Source: Chlamydiota bacterium (lineage in GTDB: Bacteria > Chlamydiota > Chlamydiia > Chlamydiales > Rhabdochlamydiaceae). From it: a DNA stretch of 11,795 nucleotides. Location: contig JAAKFB010000038.1 in NCBI GenBank assembly GCA_011065235.1, positions 1 to 11,795 of the forward strand. The letters are read 5' to 3'. The notes beneath the pieces were generated by a model that was not told the DNA's origin, did no database searches, and saw only the letters and a program-made list of their open reading frames with translations. Positions 5,221 through 11,795 of the stretch are shown here, piece after piece; within the stretch, counting starts at the first letter, position 1; each line of letters opens with the position of its first letter. Made by a program: the position numbers and the translations under genes.

Positions 5221-6336
5221 TTATTTGCCAGATTCTTGGCGGATATTCAAGAGTTGAGATTCGGGAAAATGGAGTTTTAAAATATTTTCTACGCAATTAT
5301 TTCTTCTGGCTAAGATATCAGCACTGAGTGCACAAAGTCCCACTCCAGATCCTTTTCCATATCCAGTGAAATAGGCTTTTTTTCCCTTGATCGCGATTGT
5401 GAAGTCGTTGCTCTGCAGGACGTTTTCTCCAAGTGCGCGTTGAAGGGCAAAGAAATCGAGATCTTTCGATTCGCTCTGCTCTGTGAAGCGGACCGCGTAG
5501 ATCTTGTTTGTCTTTTCAGCGCGAAAAAAATCGATTTTAGTCAGGCGGGGAAAGCCCGCAATAGTGGCCAGGGTTTGCAGGGGAACGGTGGCTTTCCACT
5601 CACTTTTCTCGCGTTGATGGATAGAAGGGAGGTCGTTGACTCCTCGAGGAGTGTCGGAATTCTTGCGGAAAACAGAAAGGTAGGAGACGCTATGGCCAGC
5701 GTTGTTAGGACTCCAGGCTGCTGCAAAGGGCTTTTTTCTGTAACTGAGGATGAGATCGCGGGTCCGGTCAATGGCTTGTATAGCGGAGGCGTTTTGCGAA
5801 GCGCTATTTCCTAAATACCCTACTTTCTCAGCTTCGAATTGCCAACTCGCATAATTGTCTTTTTGGATGGTGTGATAGAGATGGGTTCGTTCAATTATCG
5901 CAATAGCATCTAAGGTTTCATTCGTGTATTTTTCATGGATTTTAGGTGGCAGGATTGCTTTGATGTAGTCTTCTGCATCGATCTCGTTGATGACATTGAT
6001 TGTCCCTCCGATGCTATAGACTTCTACGGAGCCTTTGTATTGGATCCCATTGACGAGAATACTCGATTGAGGATCTGCAGGCACGATGCGGATTTCAAAA
6101 ATTCCAGGAAGGGCTTCTCCCCAAGTTAGGCCTGTGTCGCCGGAGGTGATATGAGCGCGTTTTTTCTTAGAACCCATAGCAATGGGAGCGTCTGTTTTCG
6201 GATTATAGAGAAAATATCTCCCGCGCACTTCGACAAGGGCATCGTTGGAAAGTTTTGTGAGGAGTATTTTGACAGTTGGGCTAGATCCAAAGAGGGGAGT
6301 GAAGAGAAGCGAAAGAACGAGCAAGTATTTGATCAT
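5221..6336 (-). CDS. spoIID: SpoIID-like septal peptidoglycan lytic protein
   Basis: 371 residues with an N-terminal signal sequence (MIKYLLVLSLLFTPLFG), so exported to the periplasm. The SpoIID core is recognisable: INEIDAEDYIKAIL (117-129), ETLDAIAIIERTHLY (140-154, equivalent to EALKAQAVAARTYA), FAAAWSPNNAGHS (204-216), and GYGKGSGVGLC (325-335, equivalent to GxGxGHGVGxSQ). A SpoIID homologue of Waddlia chondrophila has been shown to bind septal peptidoglycan and cleave glycan strands, so a role in division-site remodelling is likely. Odd points: the position of the catalytic Glu (GEM in most members) reads PKI, with Lys132, and the His of GHGVG is Ser. The start is fixed by AAGGAG eight bases upstream, and it overlaps the ruvB stop (ATGA), so the two are translationally coupled. 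Confidence 0.85.
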   Translation of the reverse strand: MIKYLLVLSLLFTPLFGSSPTVKILLTKLSNDALVEVRGRYFLYNPKTDAPIAMGSKKKRAHITSGDTGLTWGEALPGIFEIRIVPADPQSSILVNGIQYKGSVEVYSIGGTINVINEIDAEDYIKAILPPKIHEKYTNETLDAIAIIERTHLYHTIQKDNYASWQFEAEKVGYLGNSASQNASAIQAIDRTRDLILSYRKKPFAAAWSPNNAGHSVSYLSVFRKNSDTPRGVNDLPSIHQREKSEWKATVPLQTLATIAGFPRLTKIDFFRAEKTNKIYAVRFTEQSESKDLDFFALQRALGENVLQSNDFTIAIKGKKAYFTGYGKGSGVGLCALSADILARRNNCVENILKLHFPESQLLNIRQESGK

Positions 6337-7331
6337 GATTCGAGCTCCTTGTTCAAATGTTCGTAGGCGTGCTTTGTCACCTCGCGCCCTCGCGGTGTGT
6401 GCCGTAAAAAGCCCTTTAAGACCAGATAGGGTTCATAGACCTCAGAAAGAGTTACAGGGTCTTCGCTAAGCGCTATTGCCAATGTGTTGAGTCCGACAGG
6501 GCCTCCACCATGATGATCGATGATGGTGGTGAGAAATTTTTTATCCATTTCATCGAGTCCTTTCTCGTCGATGGCGAGCATGTGCAAGGCCTCGCGTGTG
6601 GTTGAGAGATCGATGGGAGATTTTTTGTGGATTTGTGCAAAGTCGCGCACCCAACGCAAAAGGTGGTTGGCAATGCGGGGTGTTCCCCGCGAGCGGGAGG
6701 CAACTTCTAGAGCGGCATCTGTGTGGATATCGACCTGAAGAATTCTCGAGGTTCTTGTCAAAATTTTCGCCAAAACTTCGGGCTCATAGTAGTCGAGGCG
6801 GCAGGAGAAGGCAAAGCGGGAGCGCATGGGGCCGCTGACAAGTCCACTGCGCGTTGTCGCTCCAACGAGAGTGAAGGGCTTGAGCTGCACCTGGACGCTG
6901 CGGCTGCTCGGCCCGCTATCGATGAGGAGATCGAGAGAGAAATCTTCCATGGCGGAGTAGAGATATTCTTCAATGGATCGGTTAAGCCTGTGAACTTCAT
7001 CGATGAAGAGGATATCGCCTTCTTCGAGATTGGTCAAAATCCCTGCCAAATCAGCAGCCCTTTCGATAGAGGGTCCCGACGTGGTGACGAGCTGAGTGCC
7101 CATCGACTCCGAGAGAATATTGGCCAAAGTTGTCTTGCCAAGACCAGGTGGCCCGTGGAAAAGACAGTGTCCCAAGGACTCTTTGCGTTGTTTGGCAGCT
7201 TCGATAAAAACGGTGAGACGTTCTTTTAACGACTCTTGTCCTAAAAAATCTGACAATTTTTTTGGACGCAAAGGAGTGTCGAAGGGAGGGTCTTCTTTGG
7301 TCCACGAGGATTGGATGAATGACTCTGGCAT
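6333..7331 (-). CDS. ruvB: Holliday junction branch-migration ATPase RuvB
   Basis: 332 residues, full family length. RuvB is the hexameric AAA+ motor that, with RuvA, drives branch migration of Holliday junctions before RuvC cleavage. Seen: N-terminal RPKKLSDFLGQ, Walker A GPPGLGKTT (60-68), Walker B ILFIDEVH (107-114), sensor 1 GATT (157-160), Arg finger in GPMRSRF (167-173), sensor 2 RGTPRIA (216-222), and the C-terminal winged helix with DHHGGGPVGL and HTPRGR, which contacts DNA. All key residues are present. The ATG has no Shine-Dalgarno site. It diverges from dcd over an 84-bp gap and is followed by spoIID with a 4-bp overlap. Confidence 0.98.
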   Translation of the reverse strand: MPESFIQSSWTKEDPPFDTPLRPKKLSDFLGQESLKERLTVFIEAAKQRKESLGHCLFHGPPGLGKTTLANILSESMGTQLVTTSGPSIERAADLAGILTNLEEGDILFIDEVHRLNRSIEEYLYSAMEDFSLDLLIDSGPSSRSVQVQLKPFTLVGATTRSGLVSGPMRSRFAFSCRLDYYEPEVLAKILTRTSRILQVDIHTDAALEVASRSRGTPRIANHLLRWVRDFAQIHKKSPIDLSTTREALHMLAIDEKGLDEMDKKFLTTIIDHHGGGPVGLNTLAIALSEDPVTLSEVYEPYLVLKGFLRHTPRGREVTKHAYEHLNKELES

Positions 7332-7351
7332 AAACGAAATTTAACTCTAGC

Positions 7352-7379
7352 TTGAAAACATCTGATAAAGATATATAAT
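7352..7379 (+). promoter_or_regulatory. Promoter of dcd
   Basis: TTGAAA (7352-7357) and a perfect TATAAT (7374-7379) are spaced by 16 bp. The transcript start would be near 7386, leaving a leader of about 30 nt with AGAAGG (7405-7410) five bases before the dcd ATG. The surrounding TATA-rich stretch could also serve the divergent ruvB. Confidence 0.7.
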
Positions 7380-7402
7380 GCTTTCGAACATAAAACGAAA
7401 GC
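7380..7402. repeat. Inverted repeat at the dcd transcription start
   Basis: GCTTTCG (7380-7386) and CGAAAGC (7396-7402) are perfect 7-bp arms around a 9-bp AT-rich spacer. It abuts the -10 and spans the expected start point, a typical repressor site position. One arm would be only partly transcribed, so an operator is more likely than an RNA hairpin. Confidence 0.55.
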
Positions 7403-7415
7403 TAAGAAGGTACGT

Positions 7416-7982
7416 ATGAGTTTGCAAGCGGATCGATGGATTCGGCGGATGGCCCAAGAACAAAAAATGATTGAACCCTTTGTGGATGGCCTTGTGCGCG
7501 AAATGGAGGGGAGAAAAGTGGTCAGCTATGGCCTTTCGAGCTATGGATATGATCTGCGCGTCGCCGATGAGTTCAAGGTCTTTACCAACATGAATAATTC
7601 GATAGTGGATCCTAAGGCATTTTCACCGAGTGCTTTTGTCGATGTGATCGGCGATGAATGTATTATCCCTCCCAACTCATTTGCCCTGGCAAAAAGTGTT
7701 GAATATTTCCGCATTCCCCGCGATGTACTCACCCTCTGCATTGGGAAATCGACCTATGCCCGCTGCGGAATTATCGTCAATGTGACCCCCTTTGAGCCCG
7801 AATGGGAAGGATATGTCACTTTGGAGATCTCAAATACGACCCCGCTCCCCGCAAAGATTTATGCCCACGAGGGGCTAGCCCAAGTCCTTTTCTTTCAAGC
7901 AGCTGAAGTGTGCGAGACCTCCTATGCAGATCGGAAAGGGAAATACATGGGGCAAACAGAAATTACTTTGCCCGTTGCATAA
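7416..7982 (+). CDS. dcd: dCTP deaminase
   Basis: 188 residues, the normal length. Dcd deaminates dCTP to dUTP, the main route to dUMP and so to dTTP. Seen: SYGYDLRV (42-49), IPPNSFALA (84-92), the phosphate-binding GKSTYAR (110-116), and TPFEPEWEG (124-132) with the catalytic Glu131, which corresponds to Glu138 of E. coli. The C-terminal YMGQTEITLPVA is the lid that closes over the triphosphate. Nothing marks it as the bifunctional DCD-DUT form, but by eye this cannot be excluded. The start is supported by AGAAGG. It heads a probable operon with the FtsB-like and CNNM genes. Confidence 0.96.
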   Translation: MSLQADRWIRRMAQEQKMIEPFVDGLVREMEGRKVVSYGLSSYGYDLRVADEFKVFTNMNNSIVDPKAFSPSAFVDVIGDECIIPPNSFALAKSVEYFRIPRDVLTLCIGKSTYARCGIIVNVTPFEPEWEGYVTLEISNTTPLPAKIYAHEGLAQVLFFQAAEVCETSYADRKGKYMGQTEITLPVA

Positions 7983-8012
7983 TAATCTTTACTGCTCACA
8001 ATAGGATATAAG

Positions 8013-8315
8013 ATGAAAACCAAAGAGAGCACCTTCTATGCCTTTTTCTTCCGCTGTTGGTGGACGATCTTGCTCTTGCTCTTTTTCTATGGATTTTATC
8101 TACACGCCATGCACAAAAAAAAGCAGCTCTATGCTGAGCTTAAAAGCAAAGTAGACCTCGCTGAAAAACACCTCTACGCTGCGGTGGAAACCCGCCAAGA
8201 CTTTCTTTTGCAACTCGAAAGCAAATCTGATCCCGCCTGGACAGAACTCCTCCTCAAAAAACACCTCGGCATGGTGCCGTTTGGGCAGACCAAGGTATAT
8301 TTCGACAGAGAATGA
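8013..8315 (+). CDS. FtsB/DivIC-like division protein candidate
   Basis: 100 residues. A short cytoplasmic N-terminus is followed by a single membrane span (about 15-32, TILLLLFFYGFYLHAM), a charged helical stretch likely to form a coiled coil (35-72), and the end SDPAWTELLLKKHLGMVPFG then QTKVYF. Topology, length and this ending match FtsB/DivIC, whose C-termini read as D-x-x-[YW]-hE-x-x-A/L-R/K-x-x-LGMV-x-x-GE. FtsB bridges FtsL and FtsQ in the divisome. Chlamydiae lack FtsZ but keep several late divisome proteins. AGGA six bases upstream supports the start. The stop overlaps the start of the CNNM gene (ATGA). Assignment is by pattern only and could be wrong; a lineage-specific small membrane protein is the alternative. 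Confidence 0.7.
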   Translation: MKTKESTFYAFFFRCWWTILLLLFFYGFYLHAMHKKKQLYAELKSKVDLAEKHLYAAVETRQDFLLQLESKSDPAWTELLLKKHLGMVPFGQTKVYFDRE

Positions 8316-9547
8316 TCTATCTACTCATTGTCATCCTTATTTTGTTGATTTTGGGTTCCGCGCTGTTTTCTTCTTCGGAAACGGCCTTGTTTTCCCTCTC
8401 CTCAATGCAGATTCAGGCCTTTGGGAAAAGCAAAAATCGTAAAAAAGAACTGGTTACGAGACTTCTCGCTTCTCCCCGCGACTTGTTGATCACCCTGATC
8501 ATGCTCAACGTGATCCTCAATATTTTCGTCCAAAACGTCGTTTCCAACATTTTTGGAGTCCTTTCTGGGTGGTGGGTCAATGTCGGTGTTCCTTTGGCCC
8601 TGACCCTCATTTTTGGAGAATTTATTCCCAAATCCATCGGCATTGCCAACAACGTCCGATGGGCACCACGTGTTGCGCCACTCGTCTCGAAAGTGAACAA
8701 ATGTGTGTTGCCCATCCGCTCTCCCCTCATTCGCTTTACATCAGTCATTTCACGCATCCTCTTTTTCTTCCTAAAAGACGAGAAAGAGGTCTCCACCGAC
8801 GAGCTCCAGCATGCCTTGCGCACTTCACGTGCACGGGGAGTTCTCGCCGAAGACGAAGCCGAACTCATGCGCGGATATCTCAACTTACAAGAATCGACAG
8901 CAAAAGGATTTCAGCGCCCGCGAGAAGAAGCCCTTCTCTTTGACATCGGGGAGCCGATTTCCAAGCTCATCCACCTCTTTGTCGATCAAGAATGCACGCG
9001 CATTCCCGTCTATGAAAACAAGATGGATAACATCATTGGAATCATGAGCAGTGGACAGTTTTTTCTTCATCGCGAGTCGCTCACCGAGAGCAAAGACCTT
9101 CTGCCACTGCTCAAAAAGCCCTTTTTCATCCCTGAAACCACTTCGGCTCAAATTCTTCTTGATCAGATGTATGAAAAGCAAGAATCCCTGGCAATCGTTG
9201 TTGATGAATATGGCGCTTTTTCAGGCCTCATCTCTCTCGAAGATCTCGTCGAAGCCGTCGTCGGGGAAATTTTCGATCGACGCGATGAAAAAAGCCGTTA
9301 TACCCGTTCGGGAGACGATGTGATCATTGCCAGTGGGAAACTCGAAATCATGGAACTCGAGAGTCTTTTCGACATCACTTTGACAAGCCAGCACAACATG
9401 GTCACGCTAGGTGGATGGCTAATTGAGCAATTCGGGGAAATCCCCAAAAGCGGAACAAAGCACACCTACAAAAATTTCCTCTTTCATGTCCTCTCATCGG
9501 ATGAGAAGCGCGTTCGCAGAGTTTACATCCGGAGGCTGTCCAGGTGA
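8312..9547 (+). CDS. CNNM/CorC (HlyC/TlyC)-family transporter, canonical copy
   Basis: 411 residues. The N-terminal DUF21/CNNM membrane domain (about 1-155) has the ion-site signatures SSSETA (20-25), N66 in MLNVILN, and GEFIPKS (102-108). Two CBS domains follow (about 200-255 with TRIPVYENK, and 268-325 with AIVVDEYGAFSGLISLEDL). The C-terminal CorC/HlyC domain (about 335-410) has MVTLGGWLIEQFGEIP. Members export Mg2+ or related divalent cations, and the CBS pair binds ATP-Mg. The old name 'hemolysin' is not a functional guide. All three parts look intact. Its start overlaps the FtsB-like stop, and its stop overlaps the GTG of the second copy. Confidence 0.9.
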   Translation: MIYLLIVILILLILGSALFSSSETALFSLSSMQIQAFGKSKNRKKELVTRLLASPRDLLITLIMLNVILNIFVQNVVSNIFGVLSGWWVNVGVPLALTLIFGEFIPKSIGIANNVRWAPRVAPLVSKVNKCVLPIRSPLIRFTSVISRILFFFLKDEKEVSTDELQHALRTSRARGVLAEDEAELMRGYLNLQESTAKGFQRPREEALLFDIGEPISKLIHLFVDQECTRIPVYENKMDNIIGIMSSGQFFLHRESLTESKDLLPLLKKPFFIPETTSAQILLDQMYEKQESLAIVVDEYGAFSGLISLEDLVEAVVGEIFDRRDEKSRYTRSGDDVIIASGKLEIMELESLFDITLTSQHNMVTLGGWLIEQFGEIPKSGTKHTYKNFLFHVLSSDEKRVRRVYIRRLSR

Positions 9548-10776
9548 TCGACTGGAAACTCTATCTCATCCTCACCTTCGTTTTCATCTTCACACAAGGA
9601 TTTTTTGCCATGCTCGAGATGGCATGCGTCTCTTTCAATAAAGTCCGTCTTCAGTATTGGGTCGGCCAAAATAAGCGACGTGCCAAATGGCTCAGCTATT
9701 TGCTCAGCCGCCCCACACTCCTCTTCGGAGCAACCCTCATCGGCGTTAACGCGTCGCTCCAACTCGGCTCGGAGTGTTCCCGCCGCTTTTACGACGCCCT
9801 TGGTCTCAACCCCGATTGGGCGCCTTTAAGCCAAATCATCCTCGTGCTCATTCTTGCCGAGCTCGCTCCCATGTTTGCAGGGCGCCGCTACGCAGAACAC
9901 GTTGCTATGCTCGGTGTTCCCATTCTCTACGTCACCTCGATCATTTTGCGTCCTGTCATTTGGTTCTTTGACCTGATTTGTCATGGAATTAACCGTCTTT
10001 TGCGCAGTCCGATGCGTGAAGGACTCTATCTCTCACGCGAAGATCTGCTGCACATGTTTGAAAAGAGAGAAGAAGAGGGCCGCCCTGCCAAAGAAATCAA
10101 CACCGTTGTGGCCAACATTTTTTCCCTAAAAAGCCAGACTGCCAAAGACCTCATGTCTGAGCTCAATCAGATCCAGATGGTCCCTTCCTTCTGCAGTGTT
10201 GGCGAAATGCGCACGCTACTCAATTACAGCTATACCCCCTTTCTTCCGATCTACGAGCGGGATCCCCGCCACGTCCTCGGTATCGTCTATCCGCGTGATC
10301 TTTTGCGCATCACCGAAGAGCAAAAAGTCCGTGACTATGCCCGTCCAGCATGGTTCATCACAGAAAACAGCGCCATTTTGCAAATCCTCAAGCAATTTCG
10401 GCGCAATAACCAGAGCATCGCCGTTGTTCTCAATGATGCCGGTCTTGCCGTGGGATTCCTCACACTCGATGAGATTATCGATTCGATTTTTGGTAGAACG
10501 GACGATTGGGAGGCTTTTGAAGAAATGGCACCGCGCATGCACCACGTCATTGTCGACCGGACCTTCCCAGGCGATATGCACATCAAAGATTTCAATCGCA
10601 AATTTCACGTCCATCTTGAGCCAGATAGCGTCCAAACTCTAGAAGAGCTGCTTGAGAAAAAGCTTGGCCATCCTCCCGAGAAAGGGGAGAGTGTCCATAT
10701 CGATCAGTTCGAACTCACAGTTGAGGACGCTCCTCTTATTGGGCCCAAAAAAATTGCCATCCGAACCGTGTACTGA
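9544..10776 (+). CDS. CNNM/CorC-family protein, divergent second copy
   Basis: 410 residues. The start is GTG, overlapping the previous stop by four bases (GTGA); GGAGG at 9531-9535, eight bases upstream, supports it. Domain order is the same: CNNM membrane part (1-155), CBS pair (about 200-255 and 268-320, with IAVVLNDAGLAVGFLTLDEI), and CorC-like end (330-410). The ion-site motifs are changed: SSSETA of the neighbour is AMLEMA here (22-27) and GEFIPK is AELAPM (105-110), although N69 is kept. The first ion-binding Ser and the Lys are thus lost. It is likely a paralogue that has become a partner or regulatory subunit of the first copy. The frame is intact over the full length, so it is not a decaying gene. 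Confidence 0.88.
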   Translation: MIDWKLYLILTFVFIFTQGFFAMLEMACVSFNKVRLQYWVGQNKRRAKWLSYLLSRPTLLFGATLIGVNASLQLGSECSRRFYDALGLNPDWAPLSQIILVLILAELAPMFAGRRYAEHVAMLGVPILYVTSIILRPVIWFFDLICHGINRLLRSPMREGLYLSREDLLHMFEKREEEGRPAKEINTVVANIFSLKSQTAKDLMSELNQIQMVPSFCSVGEMRTLLNYSYTPFLPIYERDPRHVLGIVYPRDLLRITEEQKVRDYARPAWFITENSAILQILKQFRRNNQSIAVVLNDAGLAVGFLTLDEIIDSIFGRTDDWEAFEEMAPRMHHVIVDRTFPGDMHIKDFNRKFHVHLEPDSVQTLEELLEKKLGHPPEKGESVHIDQFELTVEDAPLIGPKKIAIRTVY

Positions 10777-10805
10777 AAAATGAACCTGTGTTAACATCGT
10801 GCCCC

Positions 10806-11192
10806 ATGATGCAAGCTATTTCTGATTCTAGTTCTTCAATTTATATCTTAGGCGGGATAACGACCATCTTAGCTCTCGGTGTTGCCCATCAGGTCCTTTT
10901 AAATTGTGAGATTCAAAAACTTTCAAACCAAACTTCAGATTCCATACTAAAGAAAGTAGATGCGATCAAAAGGTATTTTTTCTTGAGTTCTGCTGCGGTA
11001 TTTGAGCTCGATTTAAAAGCGTTAGCTGCATGCATCGATCTAAAAAGTACCGATCGTGGATTTGATTGCGCAAGCAAAATGGAAGGAAATATGTCAAATG
11101 CGCAGGTTGCAAATGAATCCAAGGCATTGTTTTGTTTTTATCAATCGATTCTCCATCGTCAAAGAAAAATGAGGAACAGCTTTTTCTCGTAA
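10806..11192 (+). CDS. Small single-span membrane protein of unknown function
   Basis: 128 residues from ATG at 10806; a GTG at 10788 (134 residues) is also possible and neither has a ribosome binding site. I do not recognise it. A short Ser-rich N-terminus precedes one hydrophobic span (about 11-31, SIYILGGITTILALGVAHQV), then a mixed, helical-looking region with five Cys and a basic C-terminus (HRQRKMRNSFFS). It starts close behind the second CNNM gene and may be on the same transcript. No repeats or catalytic motifs are seen. Confidence 0.55.
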   Translation: MMQAISDSSSSIYILGGITTILALGVAHQVLLNCEIQKLSNQTSDSILKKVDAIKRYFFLSSAAVFELDLKALAACIDLKSTDRGFDCASKMEGNMSNAQVANESKALFCFYQSILHRQRKMRNSFFS

Positions 11193-11283
11193 CGAAAAAT
11201 TAACTGCTACTGCAGTAAGTAAGCGCGTTCGTTTTCCACGGACACGATTTGCCGGAAAAAACAAACGACGAGGAGAAAAAACA

Positions 11284-11643
11284 ATGTGGACCGAAAATTC
11301 CCCTTGTTCTTTGCTTCCCGCGCTTAGGGTTCCAATCGTTGGAGATCCAAATGATATAGAAGATTCGCGAAATATCTCTATTGATGTCAATGAGCTAACT
11401 GAGGCACAGTCTGATCAGAAACTGCATGTGAACAAAGAAGTCGTCGATGTCGTTATCACTGTTGACATTGTGGACGCTGACAATGTCGTCCACCCTGTTG
11501 CGAAGAAACCTACAAATACCCTCAAACGACTAAAGAAAATGAAGAAACTGGAGTTACAGGATCTTTGCGAAAAAGAAGACTTAGGAACCGCCGGTACGCG
11601 CCCCGTGCTTATTGCCAGATTGCGCAAGAAGTATGAGGGATAA
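11284..11643 (+). CDS. Small SAP-domain protein
   Basis: 119 residues. AGGAG (11271-11275), eight bases before the ATG, supports the start. Residues 1-75 are acidic and low in structure, with a run of Val/Asp repeats (VVDVVITVDIVDADNVV, 53-69). The C-terminal 37 residues (83-119) match a SAP motif: two amphipathic helices with LKKMKKLELQDLCEKEDL and GT-x-G-T-R-P-x-LIARL. SAP motifs bind AT-rich DNA in chromatin proteins of eukaryotes and occur in some bacterial helicases and repair proteins. A free 119-residue SAP protein in an intracellular bacterium could be a nucleoid-associated protein or a host-nucleus effector. Neither can be decided here. No signal peptide is seen. Confidence 0.75.
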   Translation: MWTENSPCSLLPALRVPIVGDPNDIEDSRNISIDVNELTEAQSDQKLHVNKEVVDVVITVDIVDADNVVHPVAKKPTNTLKRLKKMKKLELQDLCEKEDLGTAGTRPVLIARLRKKYEG

Positions 11644-11675
11644 TATTTTGCTTCAAGAGGAAAGGAAGATTACAG

Positions 11676-11795
11676 ATGACTTCTTCCAGTTGTTGTCCTT
11701 GCCGATTTAGTTTCACAGGGAACGTCGGTAGAGATTTAGCGACGACGGCTTTCTCGACCTCCAGTGCAACTTTCAATGAAATCAGCGTTTGCGAC
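11676..11795 (+). CDS. N-terminus of an unrecognised Cys-containing protein (cut by window end)
   Basis: The frame from ATG at 11676 stays open for all 40 codons to the window edge. GGAAG (11664-11668) lies seven bases upstream. The protein starts MTSSSCCPCRFSF, with three Cys in four positions, and is then Thr/Ser-rich. No domain can be assigned. It lies 32 bp after the SAP gene and may share its transcript. Confidence 0.55.
   Translation, partial: MTSSSCCPCRFSFTGNVGRDLATTAFSTSSATFNEISVCD

Noticed and set aside
6723..7229. 168-codon plus-strand frame opposite ruvB
   Set aside because: It mirrors the conserved RuvB codons and has no independent motif or ribosome binding site.
8413..8883. 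156-codon minus-strand frame opposite the first CNNM gene
   Set aside because: Low-complexity Arg/Ser/Thr-rich shadow of a well-supported gene.
10196..10642. 148-codon plus-strand frame within the second CNNM gene
   Set aside because: It is a frame-shifted reading of an intact conserved gene, rich in Ser and without a domain.
11176..11200. Small bulged hairpin around the stop codon of the single-span protein, considered as a terminator
   Set aside because: About seven weak pairs, a three-base loop and no U-run after it on the plus strand.
11208..11217. Perfect 10-bp palindrome TACTGCAGTA before the SAP gene
   Set aside because: Ten-base palindromes of this kind arise by chance in a window of this size, and no promoter element is aligned with it.

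Overview
The window looks like the chromosome of a Chlamydiales bacterium, most likely one of the environmental ('Chlamydia-related') families and not Chlamydia itself. The basis is: ruvB next to dcd; a SpoIID-like septal peptidoglycan protein in a cell with few cell-wall genes; tandem CNNM/CorC-type proteins; many small, lineage-restricted membrane or secreted proteins; and several genes without a Shine-Dalgarno site. This is inference from gene content read by eye, not from a database match. No tRNA, rRNA, CRISPR array, insertion sequence or prophage gene is visible.

Left part (1-2900). The window opens inside a GT9 (heptosyltransferase-type) glycosyltransferase. It converges with, and overlaps by 52 bp, a complete Nudix hydrolase on the minus strand. 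The Nudix gene diverges from mazG across a short spacer with an inverted repeat that includes the Nudix start codon. mazG is followed closely by a signal-peptide-bearing outer-membrane beta-barrel protein. A roughly 300-bp gene-poor stretch with a long hairpin follows.

Middle part (2838-6336). An XRE-type regulator resembling a toxin-antitoxin antitoxin lies behind a promoter built into two 19-bp direct repeats. Its expected toxin is absent; only a 27-codon overlapping reading frame remains. On the minus strand, reading leftward, come spoIID, a six-helix membrane protein with a two-histidine pattern recalling FIT/PAP2 lipid phosphatases, the 4.5S signal recognition particle RNA (ffs), and a secreted-looking methyltransferase that begins four bases after the ffs terminator U-run. 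The promoters of the regulator and of the six-helix protein both sit so close to the start codons that leaderless mRNAs are predicted.

Right part (6333-11795). ruvB and spoIID overlap by ATGA. dcd diverges from ruvB behind a strong promoter with an inverted repeat at the transcription start. Next come a 100-residue FtsB/DivIC-like division protein and two tandem CNNM/CorC-type proteins; starts and stops overlap at both of the last two junctions. The second CNNM protein has lost the conserved membrane-domain residues, so the pair may act as a heteromer. The end holds three small proteins: one with a single membrane span, one with a C-terminal SAP DNA-binding motif, and a Cys-rich one cut by the window edge.

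The most distinctive points are the FIT/PAP2-like membrane protein with its leaderless promoter, the ffs-methyltransferase junction, the FtsB/DivIC candidate, and the SpoIID with a Lys at the position of the usual catalytic Glu.
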